This document shows positions 34,974 to 42,893 of a stretch of 64,000 nt of DNA, one piece after another. The DNA comes from RGIG3528 sp964653855 (GTDB lineage Bacteria > Bacillota > Clostridia > Lachnospirales > Lachnospiraceae), in the NCBI GenBank assembly GCA_964653855.1, contig CAZZFV010000001.1:124001-188000 (forward strand), written 5' to 3'. The position numbers were made by a program, and so were the translations under genes. Each line of letters starts with the position of its first letter. Within the stretch, counting starts at the first letter, position 1. Below the pieces are notes generated by a model. The model saw nothing but the letters and a program-made list of their open reading frames with translations, ran no database searches and was not told where the DNA came from.

Positions 34974-35240
34974 ATGGAAGAAGACGTAAAGAAAAAAACG
35001 GCAGTCGCACTTGAATATGAAAAAGGTGACAAGGCACCCCGCATTACGGCGTCGGGGCACGGATATGTTGCCGAAAAAATAATAGAAACCGCAAAGCGTG
35101 AAAACGTGCCTTTACATAAGGACGAAAGACTTGCGGAGACTTTGTCGGGGCTTACGCTCGGCGAAAGCATTCCGGAGGAGCTTTATTCGGTTGTTGCGGA
35201 AGTGCTTGTCATGGTTGACAGGGCGGAAAGTAAAATTTAA
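34974..35240 (+). CDS. FlhB-like C-terminal domain protein (YlqH type)
   Basis: An 88-residue soluble protein resembling the cytoplasmic tail of FlhB/YscU export-switch proteins: KKKTAVALEYEKGDKAPRI then GHGYVAEKIIETAKRENVPL and DERLAETLSGLTLGESIPEELY. The NPTH autocleavage motif and the membrane domain are missing, so it is not a truncated working FlhB but a member of the small stand-alone family often found after rnhB in Firmicutes. Its role is unknown. The ATG at 34974 follows CGGAG by 6 bases. Confidence 0.85.
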   Translation: MEEDVKKKTAVALEYEKGDKAPRITASGHGYVAEKIIETAKRENVPLHKDERLAETLSGLTLGESIPEELYSVVAEVLVMVDRAESKI

Positions 35241-35250
35241 AGGGGATTCG

Positions 35251-35610
35251 ATGGATACAAGGTGTTTGGGAAGAAAAGGGGAAGATGCGGCCGCAAACTA
35301 TATTGTTTCACAAGGCGGAATAATTCTTACCCGTAATTTTTTCTTTAAGGGCGGAGAAATAGATATTGTTGCAAAAGACAGATTTTTTAACGAGGATTAT
35401 ATTTGTTTTATAGAAGTAAAGGCGAGAAATTCGGACAAAAACGGATATCCGGAAGAAGCGGTTACACTCTCAAAACAAAAGAAAATAATAAGAGGCGCGT
35501 TATTTTATTTAAATTACAAAAAGATCGGAACGAATGTGCCGATAAGATTTGATGTCATAAGTATTTTGGATAATGAGGTAAAGTGGATTAAAAATGCATT
35601 CACAATGTAG
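35251..35610 (+). CDS. yraN: UPF0102 family protein YraN
   Basis: A 119-residue protein with a predicted restriction-endonuclease-like fold. GRKGEDAAANYIVSQGG near residue 6, the GGEIDIVAKD motif near 35 and CFIEVKARNSDKNG near 53 form the putative D-(E/Q)xK nuclease centre. Its biological role is not established. AAAGGGG precedes the ATG at 35251; longer in-frame starts overlap the previous gene strongly. Its end overlaps the next gene by 17 bases. Confidence 0.9.
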   Translation: MDTRCLGRKGEDAAANYIVSQGGIILTRNFFFKGGEIDIVAKDRFFNEDYICFIEVKARNSDKNGYPEEAVTLSKQKKIIRGALFYLNYKKIGTNVPIRFDVISILDNEVKWIKNAFTM

Positions 35611-36913
35611 AAAACAGGTTATAAAAAGTATAGTTAAGGGATCGATTGCCGAGGAAATGGAAATCGAAGCGGGAGACGAGCTTATAAGCATAAACGGAAC
35701 ACAAATAAACGATATTTTCGACTATGAATTTTTGTGCGCCGACAGTAACCTTACCGTTGTCATAAGAAAGCCCGACGGCGAAGAATGGGAGCTTGATATC
35801 GAAAAGGAAGAATCGGAAAGCCTCGGTCTTGTTTTTGAAGAAGGGATAATGGACGAGTATTCGTCTTGCAGAAACAAGTGCATTTTTTGCTTTATCGACC
35901 AGAATCCCAAAGGGATGAGGTCACCGATTTATTTTAAGGACGACGATTCGAGACTTTCGTTTTTGTCGGGATATTATTGCACGCTTACAAATATGAAGGA
36001 TAAGGATCTGGACCGCCTCATAAATTACGGCATGTCACCGATCAACATTTCCGTTCATACGACAAATCCGGAACTCAGATGCAAGATGTTAAACAACCGT
36101 TTTGCGGGAAGAATTTTGGATCAAATGACAAAGCTTTACAAGGCGGGCGTTCAAATGAACGGGCAAATCGTGCTTTGTAAGGGCTATAACGATAAAGAGG
36201 AGCTTGACAGAACCATAAACGATCTTTCGATGTATATAGGTCAGATGAAGAGCGTTTCGATCGTGCCCGTGGGACTCACAAAATACAGGGAAGGATTGTG
36301 TCCGCTTACACCTTTTACAAAGGAAGATTCGATTTATCTCGTACAGCAGGTTGAAAGATTTCAAAAGAAGTTTCTTGCCGCATTCGGGACAAGATTTGTT
36401 TATGCGAGCGACGAGTGGTATTTAAAGGCGGAACTTCCGATCCCCGAGGCTCACGAATACGAAAACTATCCTCAAATCGGAAACGGTGTGGGAATGATCA
36501 GACTTTTAAATTACGAGGTTGACGAGTGTCTTGAGAAATTAAAGGGGGACGACAGAAGCACTGAAATCTCTCTTGCGACAGGCACGCTTGCGTATCCCAC
36601 AATATGTGAACAGGTTAACAAAATCAACAAAAAGTTTCCGAATATCAAGGTGCATATTTATCCCGTCATAAATAATTTTTACGGAGAAAACATTACGGTT
36701 GCGGGATTACTCACGGGATGTGATATAATTGAACAGTTAAAGGGGAAGGTTCTCGGAAAAAAGCTTCTTTTGCCCTGTGCGCTTTTAAAAGACAAGGAAA
36801 CGGTTTTACTTGATGACGTGAGCATCGCGGATATTGAAAAATCTTTACAAATAAAAATCACTATAGTAAAATCCGAAGGTAGCTTTTTAGTGGAGGAAAT
36901 AATAAATGGCTAA
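35594..36913 (+). CDS. PDZ / radical SAM-like / DUF512 protein
   Basis: A 439-residue protein of the family described as Fe-S oxidoreductases related to NifB/MoaA with a C-terminal DUF512. An N-terminal PDZ-like domain (about 8-80, KGSIAEEMEIEAGDELISIN) precedes a cysteine motif CRNKCIFCFIDQNPKGMR near 92-109 consistent with a [4Fe-4S] cluster. A TIM-barrel-like region follows (SVHTTNPELRCKMLNN), then DUF512 with EWYLKAELPIPEAHEYENYP near 275. It sits directly before der, as in many Clostridia, overlapping it by 8 bases. The substrate is unknown. The ribosome site is weak and the gene overlaps yraN, so the exact start is uncertain. Confidence 0.82.
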   Translation: MHSQCRKQVIKSIVKGSIAEEMEIEAGDELISINGTQINDIFDYEFLCADSNLTVVIRKPDGEEWELDIEKEESESLGLVFEEGIMDEYSSCRNKCIFCFIDQNPKGMRSPIYFKDDDSRLSFLSGYYCTLTNMKDKDLDRLINYGMSPINISVHTTNPELRCKMLNNRFAGRILDQMTKLYKAGVQMNGQIVLCKGYNDKEELDRTINDLSMYIGQMKSVSIVPVGLTKYREGLCPLTPFTKEDSIYLVQQVERFQKKFLAAFGTRFVYASDEWYLKAELPIPEAHEYENYPQIGNGVGMIRLLNYEVDECLEKLKGDDRSTEISLATGTLAYPTICEQVNKINKKFPNIKVHIYPVINNFYGENITVAGLLTGCDIIEQLKGKVLGKKLLLPCALLKDKETVLLDDVSIADIEKSLQIKITIVKSEGSFLVEEIING

Positions 36914-38240
36914 ACCCATAATTGCAATAATAGGACGTCCGAATGTAGGAAAATCAACGCTTTTTAATGCGCTTGCGGGCGAAAGAATATCGATAGTAAA
37001 AGATACGCCGGGCGTAACAAGAGACAGGATTTACGCGGACATAACATGGCTTGACAGACAATTTACCGTTATAGATACGGGCGGAATAGAGGAAGACACA
37101 AGCGACAACATGCTCAAATACATGCGCGAACAGGCCATGGTGGCAATTTCTGCGGCCGATGCGATTGTGTTTGTCGTTGACGTAAAAACGGGACTTGTCG
37201 ATGCGGATTTTTATGTTGCGGATCTTCTTCGCAAATCAAAAAAGCCCGTAGTATTATGCGTAAACAAGGTGGACGACTTCAAAAAATTTGTGAATGATAC
37301 ATATGAATTTTATAATCTCGGAATCGGTGAACCGATGCCGGTTTCGTCCGTAAACAGGCTGGGGTTCGGTGAACTTCTCGACAAAGTAACGGAAATCGTC
37401 GGTGAAGGTGCGGGGATAGCGGAAGAAGACTCACGTCCCAAGGTTGCGATAGTCGGAAAACCGAATGTGGGTAAAAGCTCGATTATCAATAAGCTCCTCG
37501 GCGAAAACCGCGTAATTGTGTCGGATGTTGCGGGAACAACGCGTGACGCGATCGATACGGTAGTAAAATACAACGATAACGAATATGTTTTTATCGATAC
37601 GGCGGGACTTAGGAAACACTCCAAAATAAAAGAAGACATAGAGCACTTCATGATGGTCAGAACCGTTGCGGCGGTTGAAAGAGCGGACGTTGTTGTTGTT
37701 GTGATAAGTGCAACGGAAGGTGTTACCGAGCAGGACGCAAAAATCGCCGGAATCGCGCATGACGCGGGAAAAGGCATCATAGTTTGCGTGAACAAGTGGG
37801 ACGCACTCACCGACAAAGACGACAAAACAATTTACAAAATGACCGAAAAAATAAAGCAGGTGCTGTCATTTATACCTTATGCCGACATTCTTTTTGTTTC
37901 GGCGATGACGGGGCAACGCTTAAACAAGCTTTTTGAGCGAATCGAAGTCGTTATTCAAAATCAGAATCTTCGTGTGGGAACGGGTGTCTTAAACGAGGTG
38001 CTCACACAGGCCGTCGCACTCCAGCAGCCGCCGTCCGACAAGGGAAGACGTCTCAAAATCTATTACATTACGCAGGTTTCGGTTAAACCGCCCACGTTTG
38101 TAATATTCGTAAACGACAAAAAACTCATGCATTTTTCGTATACAAGGTATATCGAAAACAAGGTTCGTGAGGCGTTCGGATTTTCGGGAACGTCGCTTAA
38201 GTTTATAATAAGAGAACGTAACGAAAACGAAGTATCGTAA
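36906..38240 (+). CDS. der: Ribosome biogenesis GTPase Der (EngA)
   Basis: Der has two consecutive GTPase domains and is needed for 50S assembly. In this 444-residue protein the first G1 is GRPNVGKSTLFNALAG near residue 9, with DTGGIEEDTSDN near 57. The second G1 is GKPNVGKSSIINKLLG near 183, with DTAGLRKHSKIKEDIE near 229 and NKWD near 296. A C-terminal KH-like domain ends at FIIRERNENEVS. It overlaps the DUF512 gene by 8 bases and is followed by plsY and gpsA, a conserved trio. Confidence 0.98.
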   Translation: MAKPIIAIIGRPNVGKSTLFNALAGERISIVKDTPGVTRDRIYADITWLDRQFTVIDTGGIEEDTSDNMLKYMREQAMVAISAADAIVFVVDVKTGLVDADFYVADLLRKSKKPVVLCVNKVDDFKKFVNDTYEFYNLGIGEPMPVSSVNRLGFGELLDKVTEIVGEGAGIAEEDSRPKVAIVGKPNVGKSSIINKLLGENRVIVSDVAGTTRDAIDTVVKYNDNEYVFIDTAGLRKHSKIKEDIEHFMMVRTVAAVERADVVVVVISATEGVTEQDAKIAGIAHDAGKGIIVCVNKWDALTDKDDKTIYKMTEKIKQVLSFIPYADILFVSAMTGQRLNKLFERIEVVIQNQNLRVGTGVLNEVLTQAVALQQPPSDKGRRLKIYYITQVSVKPPTFVIFVNDKKLMHFSYTRYIENKVREAFGFSGTSLKFIIRERNENEVS

Positions 38241-38253
38241 AAGAGGCATAGGG

Positions 38254-38901
38254 ATGTTTAAAGATTATTTCGTATTGCAAATTATTTTTTGCGTTGTTAT
38301 AGGATATTTTTTCGGTATATTTTCATCAGGCTACTTTATCGGAAAAATATATCATGTTGACGTTAAATCAAAGGGAAGCGGAAACCTCGGGACAACAAAT
38401 GTTTTGCGTGTTGTCGGCCTTAAGGCGGGACTTATTACGCTCTTTATCGATCTCGGCAAAACAATTATTCCGATGATGCTTGTGAGATACGTGTTTTTTA
38501 CACAATATGCGCCTATGTCCGACATGAGCCAGCTTCTTGTGCTTTATACGGCTCTCGGATGCGTGTGCGGACACCTTTATCCTTTTTATCTTAAATTCAG
38601 GGGCGGAAAGGGAATCGCGTGCATGGGAGCATGCATGCTGATATATGACTGGAAGCTTGCGGTTATAGGACTCGCAATTTTTCTTTCCGTGCTTTTTATT
38701 ACAAGATATATGTCGCTTGCGTCTCTTACGGCGTCGGTGCTTTTCCCGATATACGTGGGGATTACGTCACACGGAAACATACACATGATTATAGTTACCG
38801 TTTTGTTTACGATTTCCGCTTTCTACAATCATAGACAAAACATCGTGAGACTCATTCATCATAATGAAAACAAGCTTACGATTAAGAAAAAGGAAAAGTA
38901 G
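38254..38901 (+). CDS. plsY: Glycerol-3-phosphate acyltransferase PlsY
   Basis: PlsY transfers acyl groups from acyl phosphate to glycerol 3-phosphate, the first step of phospholipid synthesis, in the membrane. The 215-residue protein has about five or six spans and the three family motifs: SKGSGNLGTTNVLRVVG near 35, CGHLYPFYLKFRGGKGIA near 110 and the C-terminal YNHRQNIVRLIHHNENKL. The gene precedes gpsA, which supplies its substrate, and the end of plsY takes part in a tandem duplication with the gpsA ribosome site. Confidence 0.96.
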   Translation: MFKDYFVLQIIFCVVIGYFFGIFSSGYFIGKIYHVDVKSKGSGNLGTTNVLRVVGLKAGLITLFIDLGKTIIPMMLVRYVFFTQYAPMSDMSQLLVLYTALGCVCGHLYPFYLKFRGGKGIACMGACMLIYDWKLAVIGLAIFLSVLFITRYMSLASLTASVLFPIYVGITSHGNIHMIIVTVLFTISAFYNHRQNIVRLIHHNENKLTIKKKEK

Positions 38902-38935
38902 CGGAGAAAATAAGAAAAAGTAACGGAGAAAAGAA
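38892..38935 (+). repeat. Tandem duplication around the gpsA ribosome site
   Basis: Two adjoining copies of about 22 bases (38892-38913 and 38914-38935) both read GAAAA(A)GTA(A/G)CGGAGAAAA. The first contains the plsY stop codon, the second the working ribosome site of gpsA. Confidence 0.7.
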
Positions 38936-39948
38936 TGAAGATAACCGTAATCGGTGCCGGCACATGGGGGACGGCACTTGCAATTTTACTTTCGTCAAAC
39001 GGTCATAACGTAAGTCTTGTGGGCTTTGACGAAGAAAAAATGAATGCCTATATTCGTGACAGAAAGACGATAAAAAATCTTCCGGGTGCGGTAATTCCGG
39101 ATTCTGTTTTTTTGACCGCTGACTTACAGAAAGCTTTGGCCGAAGGAAATGACATGATTGTCATTGCCACGGCCTCGATTTATGTAAGGGAAACGGCAAG
39201 AGCAATTTCGCCATACATGACACAAGGGCAAATAATTGTTGACGTTGCGAAAGGAATCGAAGAAAACACGCTTTTTACGATGTCGGAAGTTATAAGATCG
39301 GAAATTCCCTGTGCTCAAATTGCGATCATGTCGGGACCGACCCATGCGGAAGAAGTATCCGTGCATATACCGTCTACGATTGTAGTTGGAGCGAAAAACA
39401 GAGAAACTGCGGAAACCGTCCGCGATGCGTTTATGAACGATTATTTCAGAGTTTACACGAGCCCCGATGTGCCGGGAATCGAACTCGGAGGTTCTCTAAA
39501 AAATGTTATTGCGCTTGCCGCCGGTGTTACGGACGGGCTTGGATTCGGTGACAACACGAAGGCCGCGCTTATTACGAGAGGAATTGCGGAAATCACAAGG
39601 CTCGGGATCGCAATCGGCGGACGCCCGGAGACATTTGCGGGACTTTCGGGAATCGGCGACTTAATCGTTACGTGCACGAGCACACACTCCAGAAACAGAA
39701 ATGCGGGATTCCTTATGGGACAGGGAAAAAGCGTAAAAGATGCAATGAAAGAAGTGGGTCAGGTTGTTGAAGGCGTATACAGCGCGAAAGCTGCTTATGC
39801 GCTTTCTCAAAAATACAATGTGAATATGCCGATAGTTGAACAGGTAAATCTTGTGCTTTTTTCCGACAAATCGCCTAAAGAAGCCGTTTTTGACCTCTTT
39901 ACGAGGGACAAAAAAACGGAAAACGAAAATCTGGTTTGGGAAAACTAA
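38935..39948 (+). CDS. gpsA: NAD(P)-dependent glycerol-3-phosphate dehydrogenase
   Basis: GpsA reduces dihydroxyacetone phosphate to glycerol 3-phosphate for phospholipid synthesis. The 337-residue protein has the Rossmann motif VIGAGTWGTALAILLSSNGH at residues 4-23, MSGPTHAEEVS near 137, the catalytic lysine in ELGGSLKNVIALAAG near 183-197, and GLSGIGDLIVTCTSTHSRNR near 238. It follows plsY by 33 bases. Intergenic element B follows immediately after the stop. Confidence 0.97.
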   Translation: MKITVIGAGTWGTALAILLSSNGHNVSLVGFDEEKMNAYIRDRKTIKNLPGAVIPDSVFLTADLQKALAEGNDMIVIATASIYVRETARAISPYMTQGQIIVDVAKGIEENTLFTMSEVIRSEIPCAQIAIMSGPTHAEEVSVHIPSTIVVGAKNRETAETVRDAFMNDYFRVYTSPDVPGIELGGSLKNVIALAAGVTDGLGFGDNTKAALITRGIAEITRLGIAIGGRPETFAGLSGIGDLIVTCTSTHSRNRNAGFLMGQGKSVKDAMKEVGQVVEGVYSAKAAYALSQKYNVNMPIVEQVNLVLFSDKSPKEAVFDLFTRDKKTENENLVWEN

Positions 39949-39990
39949 TCGTTGAAGTCAAAATACCTTTTGACATCAACATCATAAATA
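39945..39990 (+). repeat. Intergenic element copy B (after gpsA, upstream of EEP gene)
   Basis: A near-perfect hairpin: GTTGAAGTCAAAA (39951-39963), loop TACC, TTTTGACATCAAC (39968-39980), 12 of 13 paired, then ATCATAAATATC. The 29 bases from 39957 match copy C (49937-49965) at 25 positions. With no T-run behind it, it is not a classical terminator for gpsA. Confidence 0.65.
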
Positions 39991-40062
39991 TCGGAAATAA
40001 ATAAGCAAATCAAAAGTTGGGGCTTAAATTTCTTGGAGGAAATAATTACGGAGAAGACATTT

Positions 40063-41196
40063 ATGAAGAAGAGTTTAAAAAAATCAAGAAAAAAGATGAA
40101 TAAATCTCATCCTTTGAAAATATTGTTGAAAGTCGTTTTGTCACTTCTTATTCTCGTTGTTGTTTTGGCTGCGGGTTATATGGGATATGTTGTTTTGAAG
40201 TTTAAGAGAATTCCGGATAACGTTGCGCTTACGGCGGAAGTTAATTCGGAGTTTGATTCGGAAGCGACGGTTAAAACCGGTACGGAATATTCAGTTCTTA
40301 CAAATAACCTGGGATTCGGCGCCTATTCGTACGATTTTGACTTCTTTATGGACGGCGGAACGAGATCTTGGGCAATGTCCGAGGACGATGTCTACGAAAA
40401 CTTAAACGGTGAATTGAATAAGCTTACGAGTCTCGATCCGGATTTTATGCTCTTGCAGGAAATAGATATTGATTCCACAAGGTCTTATCACATAAACGAG
40501 CTTGAATTCATAAATTTATTGCTTCCCGAATACACTTACACATTTGCGTACAATTATTACGATTCGCCGTTCTTTATTGTGCCGATATCCGAGCCTCACG
40601 GAACAATGAATGCGGGACTTGCGACATATTCAAAATATACGATCAAAGAGGGCTTAAGAAGAAGCCTTCCGATAATGAATACGTTTTCAAAATTTTTCGA
40701 TCTCGACAGATGCTATTCGATTACGAGAATTCCCACGGAAAACGGAAACGAACTTGTGATTTATAATGTTCATTTGTCCGCATACGGCTCCGATGACAGT
40801 GTCAGAGAAGGGCAAACGACAATGCTTTTTAATGACATGCTTGCGGAATACAATAATGGAAATTATGTGATTTGCGGCGGTGATTTTAACCATAACTTAT
40901 TGCTTTCGGAAGACACGGATGCGGAATTTTTTTCATGGGCATATCCTTTCCCGAGAAGCGCCGTTCCCGAGCATTTTGCGCTTGCAATGGATTTGTTCGG
41001 CGAGGATTTTAAGAACAATTTATCGATGTCATGCCGCGATTGCGATGAGCCATACGAAAAAGGTCACACGACGGAATATATCGTTGACGGATTCATTGTT
41101 TCCGATAACATTACGGTTACATCATACGACATTTTAAACACGGGCTATCTTTATTCCGACCACGAGCCCGTGTATATGACGTTTCTTCTTAATTGA
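40063..41196 (+). CDS. Membrane-anchored endonuclease/exonuclease/phosphatase (EEP) family hydrolase
   Basis: A 377-residue protein: a very basic N-terminus (1-20), one membrane span at about 22-46 (ILLKVVLSLLILVVVLAAGY), then an EEP domain. EEP active-site motifs appear in order: an Asn near LTNNLGFGAY, the metal-binding Glu in FMLLQEIDID near 142, NVHLSAYGSDD near 238, the GGDFNHNLL motif near 274, and YSDHEPVYMTFLL at the C-terminus. The domain probably faces outward. The family includes nucleases, inositol and lipid phosphatases; the substrate is not readable. The ATG at 40063 follows ACGGAGAAG; an in-frame TTG at 40033 overlaps another GGAGG and is less likely. It precedes the membrane MutS-like gene by 23 bases. 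Confidence 0.85.
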   Translation: MKKSLKKSRKKMNKSHPLKILLKVVLSLLILVVVLAAGYMGYVVLKFKRIPDNVALTAEVNSEFDSEATVKTGTEYSVLTNNLGFGAYSYDFDFFMDGGTRSWAMSEDDVYENLNGELNKLTSLDPDFMLLQEIDIDSTRSYHINELEFINLLLPEYTYTFAYNYYDSPFFIVPISEPHGTMNAGLATYSKYTIKEGLRRSLPIMNTFSKFFDLDRCYSITRIPTENGNELVIYNVHLSAYGSDDSVREGQTTMLFNDMLAEYNNGNYVICGGDFNHNLLLSEDTDAEFFSWAYPFPRSAVPEHFALAMDLFGEDFKNNLSMSCRDCDEPYEKGHTTEYIVDGFIVSDNITVTSYDILNTGYLYSDHEPVYMTFLLN

Positions 41197-41219
41197 TTTC
41201 GGAAATTAAAGGTTAAAGC

Positions 41220-42887
41220 ATGGAATGGGTGTTTTTCTTAAGCCTGTTACTTGCCTTTCTTATAGGAAAAGGCATATACGACAGGCGTAGTTTAAACTAT
41301 AAAACATTAAATAAAATAAGAAGAGAATACGGAACGCTTCATCATTTAAGTGACGAAGATTATGTTCCCGTGTTTTTGACGGATTATTTTAAAAGTAAAC
41401 AAGATACGTTTGTGATTGACGATATTACCGCAAACGATTTGTCCTTTGACGATATTTTTTTGATACTCGATAAAACAATGTCGGGACCGGGAAGCGAATA
41501 TCTTTATTCGATGATAAGAACTCCCGTTTTTGATTCGGAAGCGCTTAAAAAACGCGAAAACTTAATCGAATTTTTTTCGCATAACAAAGATGCGCGCGAA
41601 AAGACGCTTCTTGCGCTTGTCATGTCCAAAAAGACAAAAAAGATATCTTATTTTTCGTGTACGGGACTTTTTAAAAATGCCGATATAGGAAACGGATTTA
41701 AGCATTACTTATGCATAGTGTGCCTTATTTTAAGCGTTGTTTCGGCGTGCGTATTTAAAAGCGCGTTGTTTATAGCGCTTCCCGTAATTTCCGTATGTGT
41801 CAACATGGTCACGTATTTTGCGGATAAGTCCAAAATGTCAAATTACATTTACGGGATGAAGTGCGCTCTTGCAATGATAAAATCGGGTGAAAAAATCGCT
41901 TTTTGTGATTTTCCCAAATTAAAAGACGAAATCGATATATTAAAAGAATGCAACAAAAAATTAAGCCCGCTTAAACACGCCGCATGGGCGATAAACACGA
42001 ATGTGTCGGGAGATTTGCTTTCGATTTTTATGGATTACGTCAATATGATTTTTCATTTTGACCTGATTTCCGTATCCCGTGCGATAAAATGTGCAAGCGA
42101 AAACGAAGAAACACTTCTTAAAATGTTTGAAACGCTCGGAATGCTTGACTCAGTGATTTCCGTATGCAATTTGAGAGCATCTTCTTATAAAACATGCGTT
42201 CCCGAAATCGGTAACGGCAATAATTTTGAGTTTACGGGCGCATACCATGTTTTGCTTAAAAATCCCGTTCCCGTATCGTTATCCGAAAGCAAAAATATAC
42301 TTTTGACGGGCTCAAACGCGTCCGGCAAATCGACGTTTTTAAAGACGGTTGCGACAAATGCGATATTTGCCGAAACGATTCACACGTGCTTTGCGGATGA
42401 ATTTAAAATGCCTTATTATAAGGTGATTTCAAGCATGGCGTTAAATGACAGCATCATTCTCGGTGAAAGCTATTATGTTACGGAAATCAAGGCTTTAAAG
42501 CGTATAATTGACGCATCTACGGATATTCCCGTGCTTTGCTTTGTGGATGAGGTTTTGCGCGGGACGAACACCACTGAAAGAATTGCGGCGCAGGTTGCGG
42601 CGCTTAAGTTCCTCGCAAAAGGGAACCGTAAAGTCTTTGCGGCGACTCACGATACGGAGCTTACGGGGCTTTTAAAGGAATACTACGAAAATTATCATTT
42701 TGAGGAAAGCATAAACGACGACAACGAGATTACGTTTGATTATATGTTAAAGCCCGGCCCTTCAACCACGAAAAATGCGATTTTGATGCTTAAAGCATAC
42801 GGATATGATCAAAAAATAATAGATGATTCCGTGTATATGTCCGATTATTTTGCGAAAAACATGACATGGAATACACCGGAGGATTAA
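41220..42887 (+). CDS. Membrane-associated MutS-like ATPase
   Basis: A 555-residue protein with the MutS C-terminal ATPase but no mismatch-recognition domain. A hydrophobic N-terminus (EWVFFLSLLLAFLIGKGIY) and two adjacent spans near residues 160-205 predict membrane anchoring. The MutS lever/core-like helices follow, then Walker A LLTGSNASGKSTFLK near 360. Walker B is CFVDEVLRGTNTTERIAAQ near 440 (compare MutS DEIGRGTSTYDG), with the downstream ATHDTEL. It lies 6 bases before mutS. Such membrane MutS paralogues are known in Firmicutes and Bacteroidetes but have no settled function; a role in mismatch repair is not implied. Confidence 0.85.
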   Translation: MEWVFFLSLLLAFLIGKGIYDRRSLNYKTLNKIRREYGTLHHLSDEDYVPVFLTDYFKSKQDTFVIDDITANDLSFDDIFLILDKTMSGPGSEYLYSMIRTPVFDSEALKKRENLIEFFSHNKDAREKTLLALVMSKKTKKISYFSCTGLFKNADIGNGFKHYLCIVCLILSVVSACVFKSALFIALPVISVCVNMVTYFADKSKMSNYIYGMKCALAMIKSGEKIAFCDFPKLKDEIDILKECNKKLSPLKHAAWAINTNVSGDLLSIFMDYVNMIFHFDLISVSRAIKCASENEETLLKMFETLGMLDSVISVCNLRASSYKTCVPEIGNGNNFEFTGAYHVLLKNPVPVSLSESKNILLTGSNASGKSTFLKTVATNAIFAETIHTCFADEFKMPYYKVISSMALNDSIILGESYYVTEIKALKRIIDASTDIPVLCFVDEVLRGTNTTERIAAQVAALKFLAKGNRKVFAATHDTELTGLLKEYYENYHFEESINDDNEITFDYMLKPGPSTTKNAILMLKAYGYDQKIIDDSVYMSDYFAKNMTWNTPED

Positions 42888-42893
42888 CTCATA

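Noticed and set aside
35098..35250. Extended YraN start
   Set aside because: It would overlap the FlhB-like gene by about 140 bases; AAAGGGG and the family start agree with 35251.
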